A stretch of 64,000 nt of DNA from Bin87 sp965220105 (GCA_965220105.1 OZ244811.1:1674001-1738000); one strand, 5' to 3'. Positions 34,586-43,639 are shown, numbered from the stretch's first letter. Notes: generated by a model from the letters alone, not told the origin. A program made the numbers and translations.

Positions 34586-35380
34586 TTAAGCCAGGCTGCC
34601 GGCGAAATCCAGCCAGACACGGGCGCAGGGCACTGGGAGGATGTGCTGCACGAACCCGTACACTCCGGGGAATACCACCGAACGGCCATTGGGGAACACG
34701 TCGGATGCGCCGCGGAAATCTCCCAGCACTTCCTCGCGCAACGCCGCCGCCGCAATGATCAGCACGGGCGTCTGGACATCCCTCAGCAGGGGACGCAAAT
34801 CCCCCGAAGCCTGAGCCTGGAACCCGGCAACCACATGGGGGGTCGTCGCCTTCATCTGCTCGGCGTACCAGCGGGTGTACGCGGGGTCCACGATCTGCGG
34901 GTCCAGTCGACGACCGATGCTGCCTTCCACCCAGGCCCCGATGCCGTCATTTTCAATCTGGACTGCCGACTCGGCGTGGTGTGCGTCGTTGAAACTGGTG
35001 GGCGACGTGCAGGCCGTCAGCGACAGCAGGCGCTCCTGGTGCATGGTGGCGTAGCGCATGGAGATGCTGCCCCCCACCGTCTCGCCGATGAGATGGAACT
35101 TTTCCAGTCCCAGCTTGTCTACGAATTCCGCCAGGTCTTTGGCAAAGTTGTCCACCGACCAGGCGTAGCCCGGTTCCGGCACTGCCGATTGGCCCATGCC
35201 GCGCATGTCGAACCGGATGACCCGGTAGTGTCTTGCCAGGATGGGGACCCAGCCGAACCACAGCTGATGGTTTTTGGCCATGCCGTGGTGCATCACCACC
35301 GTTTCGGGTTCCGTCCATGGATCGGTGAAGTCGTCGATGGTGTAAAACAGCTCGCAGCCGTCGTCCAGTCGCAGTTTCAT
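34586..35380 (-). CDS. alpha/beta-hydrolase fold protein with altered nucleophile elbow
   Basis: 264 residues from ATG 35380 (MKLRLDDGCELFYTIDDF). Oxyanion region VVMHHGMAKNHQLWFGWVP, RVIRFDMRGMGQS, nucleophile elbow FHLIGETVGGSISMRYA, and a late VLIIAAA strand with a C-terminal FVQHI His. The elbow reads G-E-T-V-G, with Thr where Ser is expected, so normal esterase chemistry is doubtful. It lies 85 bp downstream of the carboxymuconolactone decarboxylase-like gene on the same strand, the pairing seen in protocatechuate-type pathways (enol-lactone hydrolase plus decarboxylase). Confidence 0.85.
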   Translation of the reverse strand: MKLRLDDGCELFYTIDDFTDPWTEPETVVMHHGMAKNHQLWFGWVPILARHYRVIRFDMRGMGQSAVPEPGYAWSVDNFAKDLAEFVDKLGLEKFHLIGETVGGSISMRYATMHQERLLSLTACTSPTSFNDAHHAESAVQIENDGIGAWVEGSIGRRLDPQIVDPAYTRWYAEQMKATTPHVVAGFQAQASGDLRPLLRDVQTPVLIIAAAALREEVLGDFRGASDVFPNGRSVVFPGVYGFVQHILPVPCARVWLDFAGSLA

Positions 35381-35465
35381 CAGATTACCACCGACCTCCT
35401 TGCTGATTGATGCCAGGCGGCTCGGGTTCCCGCGTGGCGCAATGGAACCCCAAACGCTCGCCGTT

Positions 35466-36260
35466 TTAGGATATGCCCAACTCCACGAACACGGAACGCG
35501 CAATACGCATGGCGGTGCGGGTGTTGATGTATCCACCGTACATGGAGAGATGTATAAACACTTCCATTACCTCGGTGGGCGAAAGGCCAATGCCGACAGC
35601 GCCGCGAATCCGCCGGCGCATCTGGGCGTCGTACACTCCCATCACCGTGAGCGAGGCTAGGGAAATTATCGCCCGCGCTTTGTCGTCCAGATGGGAACGG
35701 CTGTGGATCGCCCCCCAGTGGTACTCGTCCACGATGCGCTCCAGCTCCGCTTCCGGAGTATCGGAGCCGTAGCTCGGCGTACTCAGGTCACCCATGTGGT
35801 GGCGGTGAAGCTCCTGGCCCAGGGCGTGCAGCTCATCGGCATGCCGCGTGGTGTCGTATTCCGACGCCGCCTGGAAATCGATCCCCCGATCCTCGAAAAT
35901 TTCCTTGGTCAGACGCAGGGCGGTTTCCACCGCGGGCACCCCTACGTAGAAGGTGGACTGGATGAAAATCTCTACCACCTGGTTCGGAGTCAATCCCACG
36001 TTCAGCGAGCGGTCAACGTGCCGGCGCAGCAGGTTCAACTCCCCCAACGCCATCAACGCCGACACCGTAGCGATGCAACGGTACCGCAGGTCCAGCCCGG
36101 GACGCGTCCATATCAAGCCAAAAAGCGCTTCGTCGATGATGCGTTTGAGGTCCGGGGCCAACTGGTCGACGCCAGGTAGCGCGTAGTGCGTCCGGTCCCC
36201 GCCCGACATAACTCCCCGCATATTCTGTCCGGCTTCATAGCGGTCATTCAGGGTTGTCAA
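35466..36260 (-). CDS. two-domain carboxymuconolactone decarboxylase-like protein
   Basis: 264 residues with two CMD/AhpD-like helical modules: residues ~40-120 (RIIDEALFGLIWTRPGLDLR, ELNLLRRHVDRSLNVGLTPN) and ~165-260 (VDEYHWGAIHSRSHLDDKAR, QMRRRIRGAVGIGLSPTEVM). Neither module shows the AhpD CxxC pair, so decarboxylase-like or unknown chemistry is favoured over peroxidase. The TTG start has a strong SD (AGGAGG) nine bases upstream. It leads an operon with the hydrolase. Confidence 0.88.
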   Translation of the reverse strand: MTTLNDRYEAGQNMRGVMSGGDRTHYALPGVDQLAPDLKRIIDEALFGLIWTRPGLDLRYRCIATVSALMALGELNLLRRHVDRSLNVGLTPNQVVEIFIQSTFYVGVPAVETALRLTKEIFEDRGIDFQAASEYDTTRHADELHALGQELHRHHMGDLSTPSYGSDTPEAELERIVDEYHWGAIHSRSHLDDKARAIISLASLTVMGVYDAQMRRRIRGAVGIGLSPTEVMEVFIHLSMYGGYINTRTAMRIARSVFVELGIS

Positions 36261-36387
36261 AGCAGTCTTCCTCCTGCTGGATAGTTATGGGGTTTAGCGG
36301 CAATGGGATTCAGCGGCAATGAACGTTAACCAACGTTAGGGTGGGCGCTGGGGCAGTTAGCCGGGCCGATTATAGCACAGAGGCCCC

Positions 36388-37332
36388 TCAGCTAACCTCG
36401 CCCATGATATCGCTGGCGAACCAGTCCAGCCGTTCCACCGCCTGATTCAGGTCGCGGCCCCGGATGTCGAAGATGATGTGCGACACGCCAATCTCAGAAT
36501 AGGTATGCACATCCTCCAGGATGGCGTCGTTGGAGCCGGAGAACCGCCGGCGCGGCCCCGATTCCATGGTCGCCGCATCGTACAGGGGCGCCTTCATGGA
36601 TATTTCGATTTCCGCCGGGTCCCGGCCGGCTTGCTCGGCGAAGCGGTTCAGTTGCACCATGTCCCCCGCCAGCTCTTCCGGTTCAAGCGTCGCCGCCGGG
36701 ATCGTGCCCACCGGATGCCAGCCGTCGCCCAGGGTGGCCGCCCGACGGATGGCGGGACGACTCTGGCCGCCTACCCAGATGGGCGGGTGGGGTTTCTGCA
36801 CCGGCTTGGGCAAAAACTGGATGCCCGAAAACTGCACGTACTTGCCGTCAAATTCCGGATTGGGACTGGTCCACAGTTCCTTGTAGGCCGCAAGGTATTC
36901 GTCGGTCACGGCGCCGCGCTCGGCGAAGGGCGGCGCGTCCAGCGCCTCGAACTCCTCCTCCATCCAGCCTACGCCCACGCCCAGGATCAACCGGCCCTGG
37001 GACAGAACGTCCAGCGTGGCCAGAATCTTCGCGGCCAGGATGGCCGGACGGTAGGGCACAATCATCACGCTGGGCACCATGCGGATGTTTTCCGTGACGC
37101 CGGCCAGGTAGGTCAGTAGCGTGAGTTGCTCGAAGTACTCACCGCTCTCGCCGGTGGGGAACTCGCCGCCCACCGTATAAGGGTACGGCGAGTCGATCCG
37201 GTTCGGGACCAGGATGTGATCGCCGGCCACCATGCAGTAGTATCCCAGCCGGTCGCCGGTCTGGGCGATTTGCGCCACCGGACCCGGCTGAGCGTTGGGG
37301 CCGTGGTTGGGCAGATAAAAACCGAATTGCAT
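36388..37332 (-). CDS. LLM-class F420-dependent oxidoreductase
   Basis: 314 residues from ATG 37332 (AGGAGT SD). MQFGFYLPNHGPNAQPGPVA, LGYYCMVAGDHILVPNRIDS, TENIRMVPSVMIVPYRPAIL, SQGRLILGVGVGWMEEEFEA, and PHPPIWVGGQSRPAIRRAA match the F420-dependent (Rv2161c-like) subgroup, distinct from the TEHHF type at 27832. Substrate unknown. Confidence 0.9.
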   Translation of the reverse strand: MQFGFYLPNHGPNAQPGPVAQIAQTGDRLGYYCMVAGDHILVPNRIDSPYPYTVGGEFPTGESGEYFEQLTLLTYLAGVTENIRMVPSVMIVPYRPAILAAKILATLDVLSQGRLILGVGVGWMEEEFEALDAPPFAERGAVTDEYLAAYKELWTSPNPEFDGKYVQFSGIQFLPKPVQKPHPPIWVGGQSRPAIRRAATLGDGWHPVGTIPAATLEPEELAGDMVQLNRFAEQAGRDPAEIEISMKAPLYDAATMESGPRRRFSGSNDAILEDVHTYSEIGVSHIIFDIRGRDLNQAVERLDWFASDIMGEVS

Positions 37333-37622
37333 GACATCACTCCTGATTTCCAAAGACAAGCCTATACCGTTGTTACCCCACTATTATTACCTACAGACAG
37401 CGGAAGCCCGGGATGCCGGGCGTCGGCCGGAGGTTGCGCCGAAATGTGCCTGGTTGATGATGACAGCAACCCAGGCGCTCGCGCAACTGCCGGAACTGGG
37501 AAAACCCTCCGGAACCGCGGGCCGTCGTTATAGTTTGCACTGGCGCATCGTTTGCACCGGCGCATCGAAGGCAGGCACTGTGGCCGGAGCGACCGGTCGC
37601 GAACCGTGTTTGTCGGCCTGGC

Positions 37623-37631
37623 TGATATAAT
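37623..37631 (+). promoter_or_regulatory. extended -10 promoter for the HbpS-like gene
   Basis: TGATATAAT is an extended -10 (TGn plus a perfect TATAAT) 63 bp before the start codon; the -35 is poor. Nothing else is seen in 37333-37694. Confidence 0.5.
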
Positions 37632-37694
37632 AGCGAACGCCGGTAAACGGCCCCGCATTGAGCAAGAACGGATAAATCAAAGGAGATAACCACC

Positions 37695-38228
37695 ATGCCC
37701 AACATCACCCTCGACCAGGCCGAAGCCGTGCTGGCCGGCGCCAAAGCCGCCGCGCTGGAGGTGGGCAAAGCCTTCAGCTTCTCCGTCGTCGACGCCCGCG
37801 GCGACCTGATTACCATGTGCAAGATGGACGGTTCCGCCTGGCGCACGCCCTACGTGTCCCGCGGCAAGGCCCGGGCCGCGGCCTGCTTCGGCGAACCCAG
37901 CGGCGACCTGACCGAACGGTCCACCACCCCAATCATGCGCGCTGTAATGGAAGTGGAGCGGGGCGAGTTCGTGCCCGGTCAGGGCGCTTTGCCCATCTAC
38001 GTGAACGGAGAGCTCATCGGCGCCGTGGGCGGTAGCGGCGGCACCGCGCAGGAAGATGAGGACTGCTCCCGGGCTGGCATCGGTCGCCTGGCTGGCGCCG
38101 GCGCCAGCCGGCAACGCTTCGGCGTCGCGCCAATTGGCGTGACAAAACCCCGCCGCAGGACGCGGCGGGGTTTTCGCTGGTTCCCTAAACCGGGTCAGCG
38201 CGTGAAACGGGTCAGTCGGTGGAGCTGA
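37695..38228 (+). CDS. GlcG/HbpS heme-binding-like protein with an abnormal C-terminus
   Basis: 177 residues; the family (DUF336) is usually ~140-150. The core is intact: ITLDQAEAVLAGAKAAALEV, SFSVVDARGDLITMCKMDGS, RGKARAAACFGEPSGDL, GALPIYVNGELIGAVGGSGG, AQEDEDCSRAGIG. HbpS proteins bind heme or act with redox sensors; GlcG is in the glycolate operon. After residue ~137 the chain becomes basic (KPRRRTRRGFRWFPKPGQRV), encoded by a terminator hairpin, implying a late frameshift or stop loss. AGGAG precedes the ATG. Confidence 0.88.
   Translation: MPNITLDQAEAVLAGAKAAALEVGKAFSFSVVDARGDLITMCKMDGSAWRTPYVSRGKARAAACFGEPSGDLTERSTTPIMRAVMEVERGEFVPGQGALPIYVNGELIGAVGGSGGTAQEDEDCSRAGIGRLAGAGASRQRFGVAPIGVTKPRRRTRRGFRWFPKPGQRVKRVSRWS
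38144..38174. terminator. bidirectional Rho-independent terminator
   Basis: AAAACCCCGCCGC (38144-38156) and GCGGCGGGGTTTT (38162-38174) form a 13-bp perfect stem with a 5-base loop and T or A runs on both sides. It lies inside the present HbpS-like frame and before the convergent monooxygenase gene. Confidence 0.85.
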
Positions 38229-38508
38229 TTTCGAAGTGCTTCACCCAATATTCGCCCCGGTACAGGTGCTCCACCTCCCGGGCGATGTTGGCGCGGAAAT
38301 CGCTGGTTTCGTATTCCCGCAGGTCATGCAGCGTCTCCCAAACGCTGACGCTGACGCCCTCGTCCGGGTCCTCGGTGCTGCGGATGAGCTGCCGTTCCCG
38401 CAGACCCTGGGGCCGGGTGGCGCCGGTGGTGACCCGTTCGTGGTAGTGGCGCTCGAATTCCTCCCAGGAACCGGCGCGCAGCTTGCCCCAAACCATTCTT
38501 ATAAACAT
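38212..38508 (-). CDS. antibiotic biosynthesis monooxygenase (ABM)-like protein
   Basis: 98 residues from ATG 38508 (AGGAGG SD upstream; an ATG eight codons earlier is also open). Ferredoxin-like fold: FIRMVWGKLRAGSWEEFERH, GLRERQLIRSTEDPDEGVSV, VWETLHDLREYETSDF. Such small dimeric proteins include cofactor-free monooxygenases and heme-degrading enzymes; many are uncharacterised. It overlaps the end of the converging HbpS-like frame by 17 bp, again pointing to stop loss there. Confidence 0.8.
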   Translation of the reverse strand: MFIRMVWGKLRAGSWEEFERHYHERVTTGATRPQGLRERQLIRSTEDPDEGVSVSVWETLHDLREYETSDFRANIAREVEHLYRGEYWVKHFEISSTD

Positions 38509-38556
38509 TCCGTATATTACCTCCTGGCCCATGACTCGATGTGAAATGCGGCCAAA

Positions 38557-39246
38557 CTAATGCTCCAGGTCGCCAGCAGCGTGAGCAATGATCCTGGCCG
38601 CCGTTTCCGAGCTCATATGGCCCATGTCCAGCATAATATGATACAGCGTCGCGTCATGGGGCGATACCTTGAAGAACTTCTGGAAGAACCGCACCCGCGC
38701 CTCCTCCAGTCCTTCGAGGTAGGACTTGGCTTCGCTTTCGCCCAGGTGTTCGCGCTCCATGATGGTGACCACCCGTTTTTCCATCGGGGCCAGGATACCC
38801 ACGTGGAGCACGCCCGCAGTGTCGCCCAGGATGACGTTGGCGCCGCGGCCGATGATGACCACGTGCCCGGCCTGGGCCAGGTTGCGTACCACCTCCCGGG
38901 TGGTGTCGATGAAAACCTGGTCGTTGATCCGCTGTACCCGGGATGAGGGCTCGCCGGCCAGTTCGTGGTAGGTCTCCGGCAGGGATTCGATGCCGACCCC
39001 CAGGTCGTAGTCGCCCGACACCGCGGCCCGCTCCAGCACCCGTCCGAACAGCGCCGCCACCCGGTCGCCAAACCGTTCCACCCGCTGCTCTTTGGCGATG
39101 AGGTTGCCTACCGGCGAACCGATGATGCGGGCTGCCTCGGCAAACACCATGCGGTCGACGTAGTTGAGCTTAAGGTCTCCGGCCACCATCTGGCCCACTT
39201 CGATGGAGCCGGCGCCGATGGGGCCGTTTATCGTGATTACTGGCAT
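38557..39246 (-). CDS. cytidylate kinase-like protein
   Basis: 229 residues of the cytidylate-kinase-like family. N-terminal PVITINGPIGAGSIEVGQMV is a Walker A-like loop lacking the GK[ST] Lys, then VDRMVFAEAARIIG, NLAQAGHVVIIGRGANVILG, and KSYLEGLEEARVRFFQKFF, HMSSETAARIIAHAA. The missing P-loop Lys makes kinase activity uncertain. Role unknown. Confidence 0.82.
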   Translation of the reverse strand: MPVITINGPIGAGSIEVGQMVAGDLKLNYVDRMVFAEAARIIGSPVGNLIAKEQRVERFGDRVAALFGRVLERAAVSGDYDLGVGIESLPETYHELAGEPSSRVQRINDQVFIDTTREVVRNLAQAGHVVIIGRGANVILGDTAGVLHVGILAPMEKRVVTIMEREHLGESEAKSYLEGLEEARVRFFQKFFKVSPHDATLYHIMLDMGHMSSETAARIIAHAAGDLEH

Positions 39247-39425
39247 TATCCCAACCTCCGCCGGATTCAGTCGCTACATTCAGCAGGCGGGTTCGCGCGC
39301 CTTGGCCGGTGACTGGAACCCATTCTGGGTAAACCCAATGGCAGTTAGACTTGAACTGATGATAACATATAGAGGGTAAGCGGCTATTGATATGCCCAAC
39401 TGGCGCAGGGCCTTTCGACTATTCA

Positions 39426-39520
39426 GTCGTTCCGGCCTTGAGCCGGAATCCAGAAAATTGGGTAGAGGCGCCATGGCTGCAATCGAGAAATTCCGCGGTT
39501 CCGGCCTTCTCCGGAACGAC
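39426..39520. repeat. GTCGTTCCGG palindromic repeat
   Basis: Ends are GTCGTTCCGG and CCGGAACGAC (perfect 10-bp inverted repeats), with an internal TTCCGGCCTTGAGCCGGAA hairpin. The 39247-39846 gap holds this repeat, the promoter below and no convincing gene. Confidence 0.65.
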
Positions 39521-39665
39521 GCGTCCAGGGACCATCCAAAGACCCTGGCCCTTGCGGGCGGCTTTGGACAGGTTGAGGTGAGGTTGCCCGGTTTCCGGGG
39601 TCAGACCATCAGGGGGGCCCTGGTGAAGGGCTGGGAAAAGGGCCCCGATTCCCGTTTGCAGCGTA

Positions 39666-39694
39666 TTGACAAGCCGGGCTTGTCGCAATACGAT
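39666..39694 (+). promoter_or_regulatory. candidate promoter of the DUF1800 operon
   Basis: TTGACA (39666-39671), 17-bp spacer, TACGAT (39689-39694). A second candidate, TTGCGG and TATATT, lies near 39755-39785 closer to the gene. Confidence 0.5.
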
Positions 39695-39846
39695 TATAAA
39701 CTAATAACAATTCCGCAGTTTATGAAGCGTCGACCGGTATTGGGGCCTGCTCCGTATTGCGGAATCTGTCGAATTTGCGGTATATTCCGGTCATCAAAAC
39801 CAACCGAAAGGGAAGCAATTCCCAACAGGACACAAAGGAGGAACAA

Positions 39847-41271
39847 ATGGCAGGAAGCAACGACATCGCACTGATGGCTCACCTTCTGCGCCGGGCCGGT
39901 TTCAACGCCAGCCGCGACGAGATTGAAGCTGCGGCTGCGAAAGGTTACGACACTGTAGTGGAGGAGCTGCTGAGCCCGGCGCCCGACTCCGGCGTCGAAG
40001 ACGACCTCATGCTGCGCTACCATCCCACCTACAACCACGCCGGCGCCATTGAGATTAACATCCAGAACTGGGTGTATCGCATGGTCAATACCGAGCACCA
40101 GCTCAAGGAAAAGATGGCGCTCTTCTGGCACATGATTTTCTGCGCCGGTCACTCCAAGATCGACTCCGGCGAAGAAATGGGCCGGATGATCCAGATGTTC
40201 CGCGACAAGGGCATGGGCAACTTCGGCGAACTGCTGCTGGAGCTGTCCACCAGCCCCGCCATGGTCTACTACCTGGACAACTGCGAAAGCCATAAGACGG
40301 CCATCAATGAAAACTATGGCCGCGAGCTGCTCGAGCTGTTCTCCATGGGCGTCGGCATGAACGAGGAGTTCAACTACTCCGAGGACGACGTCAAGACCTG
40401 CGCCCGCGCATTCACCGGCTGGAATATTGCCCCGGGGTACCCTCCATTCCCCTACGGGCGCAGCCCCTGGGAATTCCGGTTCGACCCGGCAGACCACGAC
40501 AACTCCGAGAAGACTTTCCTGGGCCAGACCGGCAACTGGAACGGCGATGACATCCTGAACATGATCGCCGGCGAGAAGGCCACCGCCCGGTTCATCTCCC
40601 GCCACCTGTACAACTACTTCGTCGCCGACGAGGTGCCGGTTCCCAGCTGGCGCCAGACCCCGCCGAAGGACGAGGCCGCCCTGGAAGACCTCGAGCAGGC
40701 GTACTTCGACAACGGCTCCAACATCACCGCGATGCTCCGCACCCTGTTCAACTCTGACGGGTTCAAGAACGCCCGCTATGCCAAGGTGAAGAACCCGGCC
40801 GAGATGGTGGCTGGCACCCTTCGCATGGTCCGCGACCACCGGGGCGATATCAAGCCCGGCATGTTCGAGCTCAGCCAGGAGCCCAAGTACATGGGCATGG
40901 ACCTGATGAATCCCCCCACGGTTGAGGGCTGGCACACCGGTCACGAGTGGATTGACTCCGGCACCCTGGTGGAGCGCATCAACTTCGCCGCCGACTACCT
41001 GGGACGCACCGAGCTTCCTGGCGTGCAGGGCATGATTTCCAGGCTCATGGCCCAGGGCGACTCCCTGAGCCCCGAGCAGTTCGTGGACACCTGCGCCGAC
41101 CTGGTGGGCTGTCTGAACCTCTCCGAGGACACCCGGGACCAGCTGGTCGCCCACGCGGACCGCGGCGGCAACCTGACCCACGGCTCCGACGCCGAGCGCG
41201 CCGAGTTTGCCCGCCGGTCCGGCGAGATGTTCCAGATTATCGCCTCCACTTCCGAGTTCCAGTTCGAGTAA
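39847..41271 (+). CDS. DUF1800 family protein
   Basis: 474 residues from ATG 39847 (AAAGGAGG SD); the upstream open frame is not used. DUF1800 marks: LMAHLLRRAGFNASRDEIEA, FWHMIFCAGHSKI, NENYGRELLELFSMGVG, RAFTGWNIAPGYPPFPYGRS, LFNSDGFKNARYAKVKNPAE. Family function is unknown; members almost always sit before a DUF1501 gene, as here, and are often exported. No signal peptide is seen in this copy. A 123-bp gap separates it from the DUF1501 gene. Confidence 0.93.
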   Translation: MAGSNDIALMAHLLRRAGFNASRDEIEAAAAKGYDTVVEELLSPAPDSGVEDDLMLRYHPTYNHAGAIEINIQNWVYRMVNTEHQLKEKMALFWHMIFCAGHSKIDSGEEMGRMIQMFRDKGMGNFGELLLELSTSPAMVYYLDNCESHKTAINENYGRELLELFSMGVGMNEEFNYSEDDVKTCARAFTGWNIAPGYPPFPYGRSPWEFRFDPADHDNSEKTFLGQTGNWNGDDILNMIAGEKATARFISRHLYNYFVADEVPVPSWRQTPPKDEAALEDLEQAYFDNGSNITAMLRTLFNSDGFKNARYAKVKNPAEMVAGTLRMVRDHRGDIKPGMFELSQEPKYMGMDLMNPPTVEGWHTGHEWIDSGTLVERINFAADYLGRTELPGVQGMISRLMAQGDSLSPEQFVDTCADLVGCLNLSEDTRDQLVAHADRGGNLTHGSDAERAEFARRSGEMFQIIASTSEFQFE

Positions 41272-41394
41272 TTCCCGCCAATCCGAAATGGGCTGACCTC
41301 GCTGTGTCGGCGCACCAAGACCACGCGCCACGCAGCGACAGCCCGAGCCAACCAATACGGGCAACGGCCCACCGACCACACGGAGGACTAACAA

Positions 41395-42534
41395 ATGGTC
41401 TCTACCAATAAGGACAACGTTCTGGTAGTTCTTTCCCTCTCCGGCGGGAACGACGGCCTGAACACGGTCATCCCCTATAACGACGGTCATTACCGCGATT
41501 TCCGCCCCAACCTGGGCGTGCCGGCCGACGCCGTCATCGACCTGAACGGCGAAATCGGCATGCACCCCACCATGCTGCCCCTGAAGAAGTTCTGGGACGA
41601 AGGCAAGCTCGCCGTCTTCCTGGGCATCGGCTACGCCAATCCTTCTTACAGCCACTTCCGCAGCATGGACATCTGGCACACCTGCGAGCCCGACACCATC
41701 GGCACCGAGGGTTGGCTGGGCCAGGTCATCAAGGAACTGGACCCCAACAACGAGGGCCAGGGCATCACCGGCGTCAACTTCGGTCGCGGCCTGCCCCGGG
41801 CGCTGGCCAAGGAAGGCGTCCCGGTTGCCTCCGTCGGCAACCTGGAAACCTACGGGCTGCTAACCGGCATCGAGGGTGAAGACCAGCGCGCCGAGGCCCT
41901 GGAGCTGTTCAGCAAGATTTACGCGCCCACCATTGGGCAGGGCTTCGTGAACGATTACCTGCGCTCCACCGGCACCTATGCCCGCATCGGCGCCGACATC
42001 CTGGCCACCGCGCCGCCGAAGTACACTTCCAACGTGGAGTACTCCAGCAGCGTCGTCGGACAGTACATGAAGAACATCGCCCAGACCCACCTGGCCGACC
42101 TGGGAACCCGCGTGCTCTTCACCACTAGCCCTTACAACGGCTTCGACACCCACGCCAACCAGGCCCAGCTGCAGAGCGCCCTGTGGACCGACGTGTCCAA
42201 CAACGTGGACACTTTCATCACGGACCTGCGGGACCATAACGCCAGCGACAACGTTACGCTGTTCATGTTCTCCGAGTTCGGTCGCCGCGTTGCGGACAAC
42301 GGTTCTGGCACCGACCACGGCGCCGGCTCCGTGGCCTTCGCCGTCGGCGAGCACGTCAAGGGCGGCATCTACGGCGTCTACCCGTCGCTGGAGCCCAGTG
42401 AGCAGGTAGAGGGCGGCAACCTCAAGTCCAACATGGACTTCCGCCAGGTCTACGCCACCATCCTGGAAGACTGGATGGGTCTGGACTCCAACCCGATCAA
42501 CCGCGGCGTCTTCGAGAAGGTCCCCTTCCTCTAG
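41395..42534 (+). CDS. DUF1501 family protein (sulfatase-like fold)
   Basis: 379 residues, ATG 41395 with GGAGG upstream. VLVVLSLSGGNDGLNTVIPY is the DUF1501 start, then GMHPTMLPLKKFWDEGKLAV, GIGYANPSYSHFRSMDIWHT, FDTHANQAQLQSALW, and TLFMFSEFGRRVADNGSGTD followed by HGAGS. These belong to the alkaline-phosphatase/sulfatase superfamily by fold. Most homologues start with a Tat signal; none is present, so both this and its DUF1800 partner look cytoplasmic or use another route. Confidence 0.93.
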   Translation: MVSTNKDNVLVVLSLSGGNDGLNTVIPYNDGHYRDFRPNLGVPADAVIDLNGEIGMHPTMLPLKKFWDEGKLAVFLGIGYANPSYSHFRSMDIWHTCEPDTIGTEGWLGQVIKELDPNNEGQGITGVNFGRGLPRALAKEGVPVASVGNLETYGLLTGIEGEDQRAEALELFSKIYAPTIGQGFVNDYLRSTGTYARIGADILATAPPKYTSNVEYSSSVVGQYMKNIAQTHLADLGTRVLFTTSPYNGFDTHANQAQLQSALWTDVSNNVDTFITDLRDHNASDNVTLFMFSEFGRRVADNGSGTDHGAGSVAFAVGEHVKGGIYGVYPSLEPSEQVEGGNLKSNMDFRQVYATILEDWMGLDSNPINRGVFEKVPFL

Positions 42535-42634
42535 GCCGCACGCACCATTTGCAAACGCCACGGCGGGCTGAACCCGTCAACAGACGCGCTCGCCGTGGCT
42601 CCCAAAATTACCACGCAACTTGTGAGGGAAGTCC

Positions 42635-43639
42635 ATGAGTACCCATCTATTTGGCCTCGTTGATACTGCCTTCAACTATAGCCACTCCGTAGGACGCAAC
42701 GAGTTCAACGGCACCGGGTTCCGCAATCCGGTCGACATGGCTATCGATGATGAGGGTAAGATCTTCGTTCTCAACCGCTCCTACGAAAACCGGCCCGACG
42801 GCGTCCACGTAACCGTGGCCACGCTGGACGAAGAGTTCGTCAGCGAATTCAGCAAGTTCGGCGAAGACCCCGGCGACATGTACTGGCCCACTTCGTGCGC
42901 CCTGGACAGCAACAACAACCTGTACGTCGCGGACGAGTACCTGAATCGCATCACCATCTACGACGCCGACGGCGAATACCTCAACCATTGGGGTGAAATC
43001 GGTAATGGCCCCGGCCAGTTCGACGGCCCGTCCGGCATCGCCATCGCTGGCGACACCCTGTGGCTGGTGGACAGCAAGAACCACCGGATCCAGAGCTACG
43101 GCCTGGACGGCTCCTTCAAGAGCCAGTTTGGTGAATTCGGAACTGCCGACGGACAGCTGAACCTCCCTTGGGGGATCTGCCTGGACAAGAACGGTCTCAT
43201 CTACGTGGCCGACTGGCGCAACGACCGCATCCAGCAGTTCAGTGCGGACGGCCAGTGGCAAGCCTCCTTTGGGATGAGCGGCGACGGCCCCGGCCAGTTC
43301 AAGCGCCCCAACGCCGTCACCGTCGACGACGATGGCGATATCTACGTTTGTGACCGGGAGAACGACCGGGTCCAGATCCTGGCGCCGGACGGACGCTTCC
43401 GCGCACAGCTCAAGGGTGATTACACCCTGTCCGATTGGGGCAAGACCAAGTTGAACTCCAACCCGGACATGATTCGCCAGCGCACGATGGCCATCACCAA
43501 CGACGGTGGCGCCTTCGAAAAGGCATTTGCCAACCCGTGCGCCGTCAAAATCTCTCCTTCCGGCCAGATCTGTATCATCGACCACACCCGTGGCCGCATC
43601 CAGATTTATCTCAAGGAGAAGGAAGCGGTTCTGCTGTAA
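42635..43639 (+). CDS. NHL-repeat beta-propeller protein
   Basis: 334 residues with six NHL-type blades, for example FRNPVDMAIDDEGKIFVLNR, WPTSCALDSNNNLYVADEYL, FDGPSGIAIAGDTLWLVDSK, LNLPWGICLDKNGLIYVADW, FKRPNAVTVDDDGDIYVCDR, and a final blade near FANPCAVKISPSGQICIIDH. It has no signal peptide. It is probably a binding scaffold or lyase-like propeller in the same operon as DUF1800 and DUF1501 (GAGG before ATG). A terminator-like hairpin follows. Confidence 0.92.
   Translation: MSTHLFGLVDTAFNYSHSVGRNEFNGTGFRNPVDMAIDDEGKIFVLNRSYENRPDGVHVTVATLDEEFVSEFSKFGEDPGDMYWPTSCALDSNNNLYVADEYLNRITIYDADGEYLNHWGEIGNGPGQFDGPSGIAIAGDTLWLVDSKNHRIQSYGLDGSFKSQFGEFGTADGQLNLPWGICLDKNGLIYVADWRNDRIQQFSADGQWQASFGMSGDGPGQFKRPNAVTVDDDGDIYVCDRENDRVQILAPDGRFRAQLKGDYTLSDWGKTKLNSNPDMIRQRTMAITNDGGAFEKAFANPCAVKISPSGQICIIDHTRGRIQIYLKEKEAVLL

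Noticed and set aside
39392..39874. 160-codon frame upstream of DUF1800
   Set aside because: It covers a palindromic repeat and the promoter region, has no family features and overlaps the SD of the real gene.
39694..41679. Minus-strand open frame of 661 codons
   Set aside because: It lies opposite the DUF1800 and DUF1501 genes, whose frames, SDs and family motifs are clear. GC-rich codon use leaves the antisense strand open.
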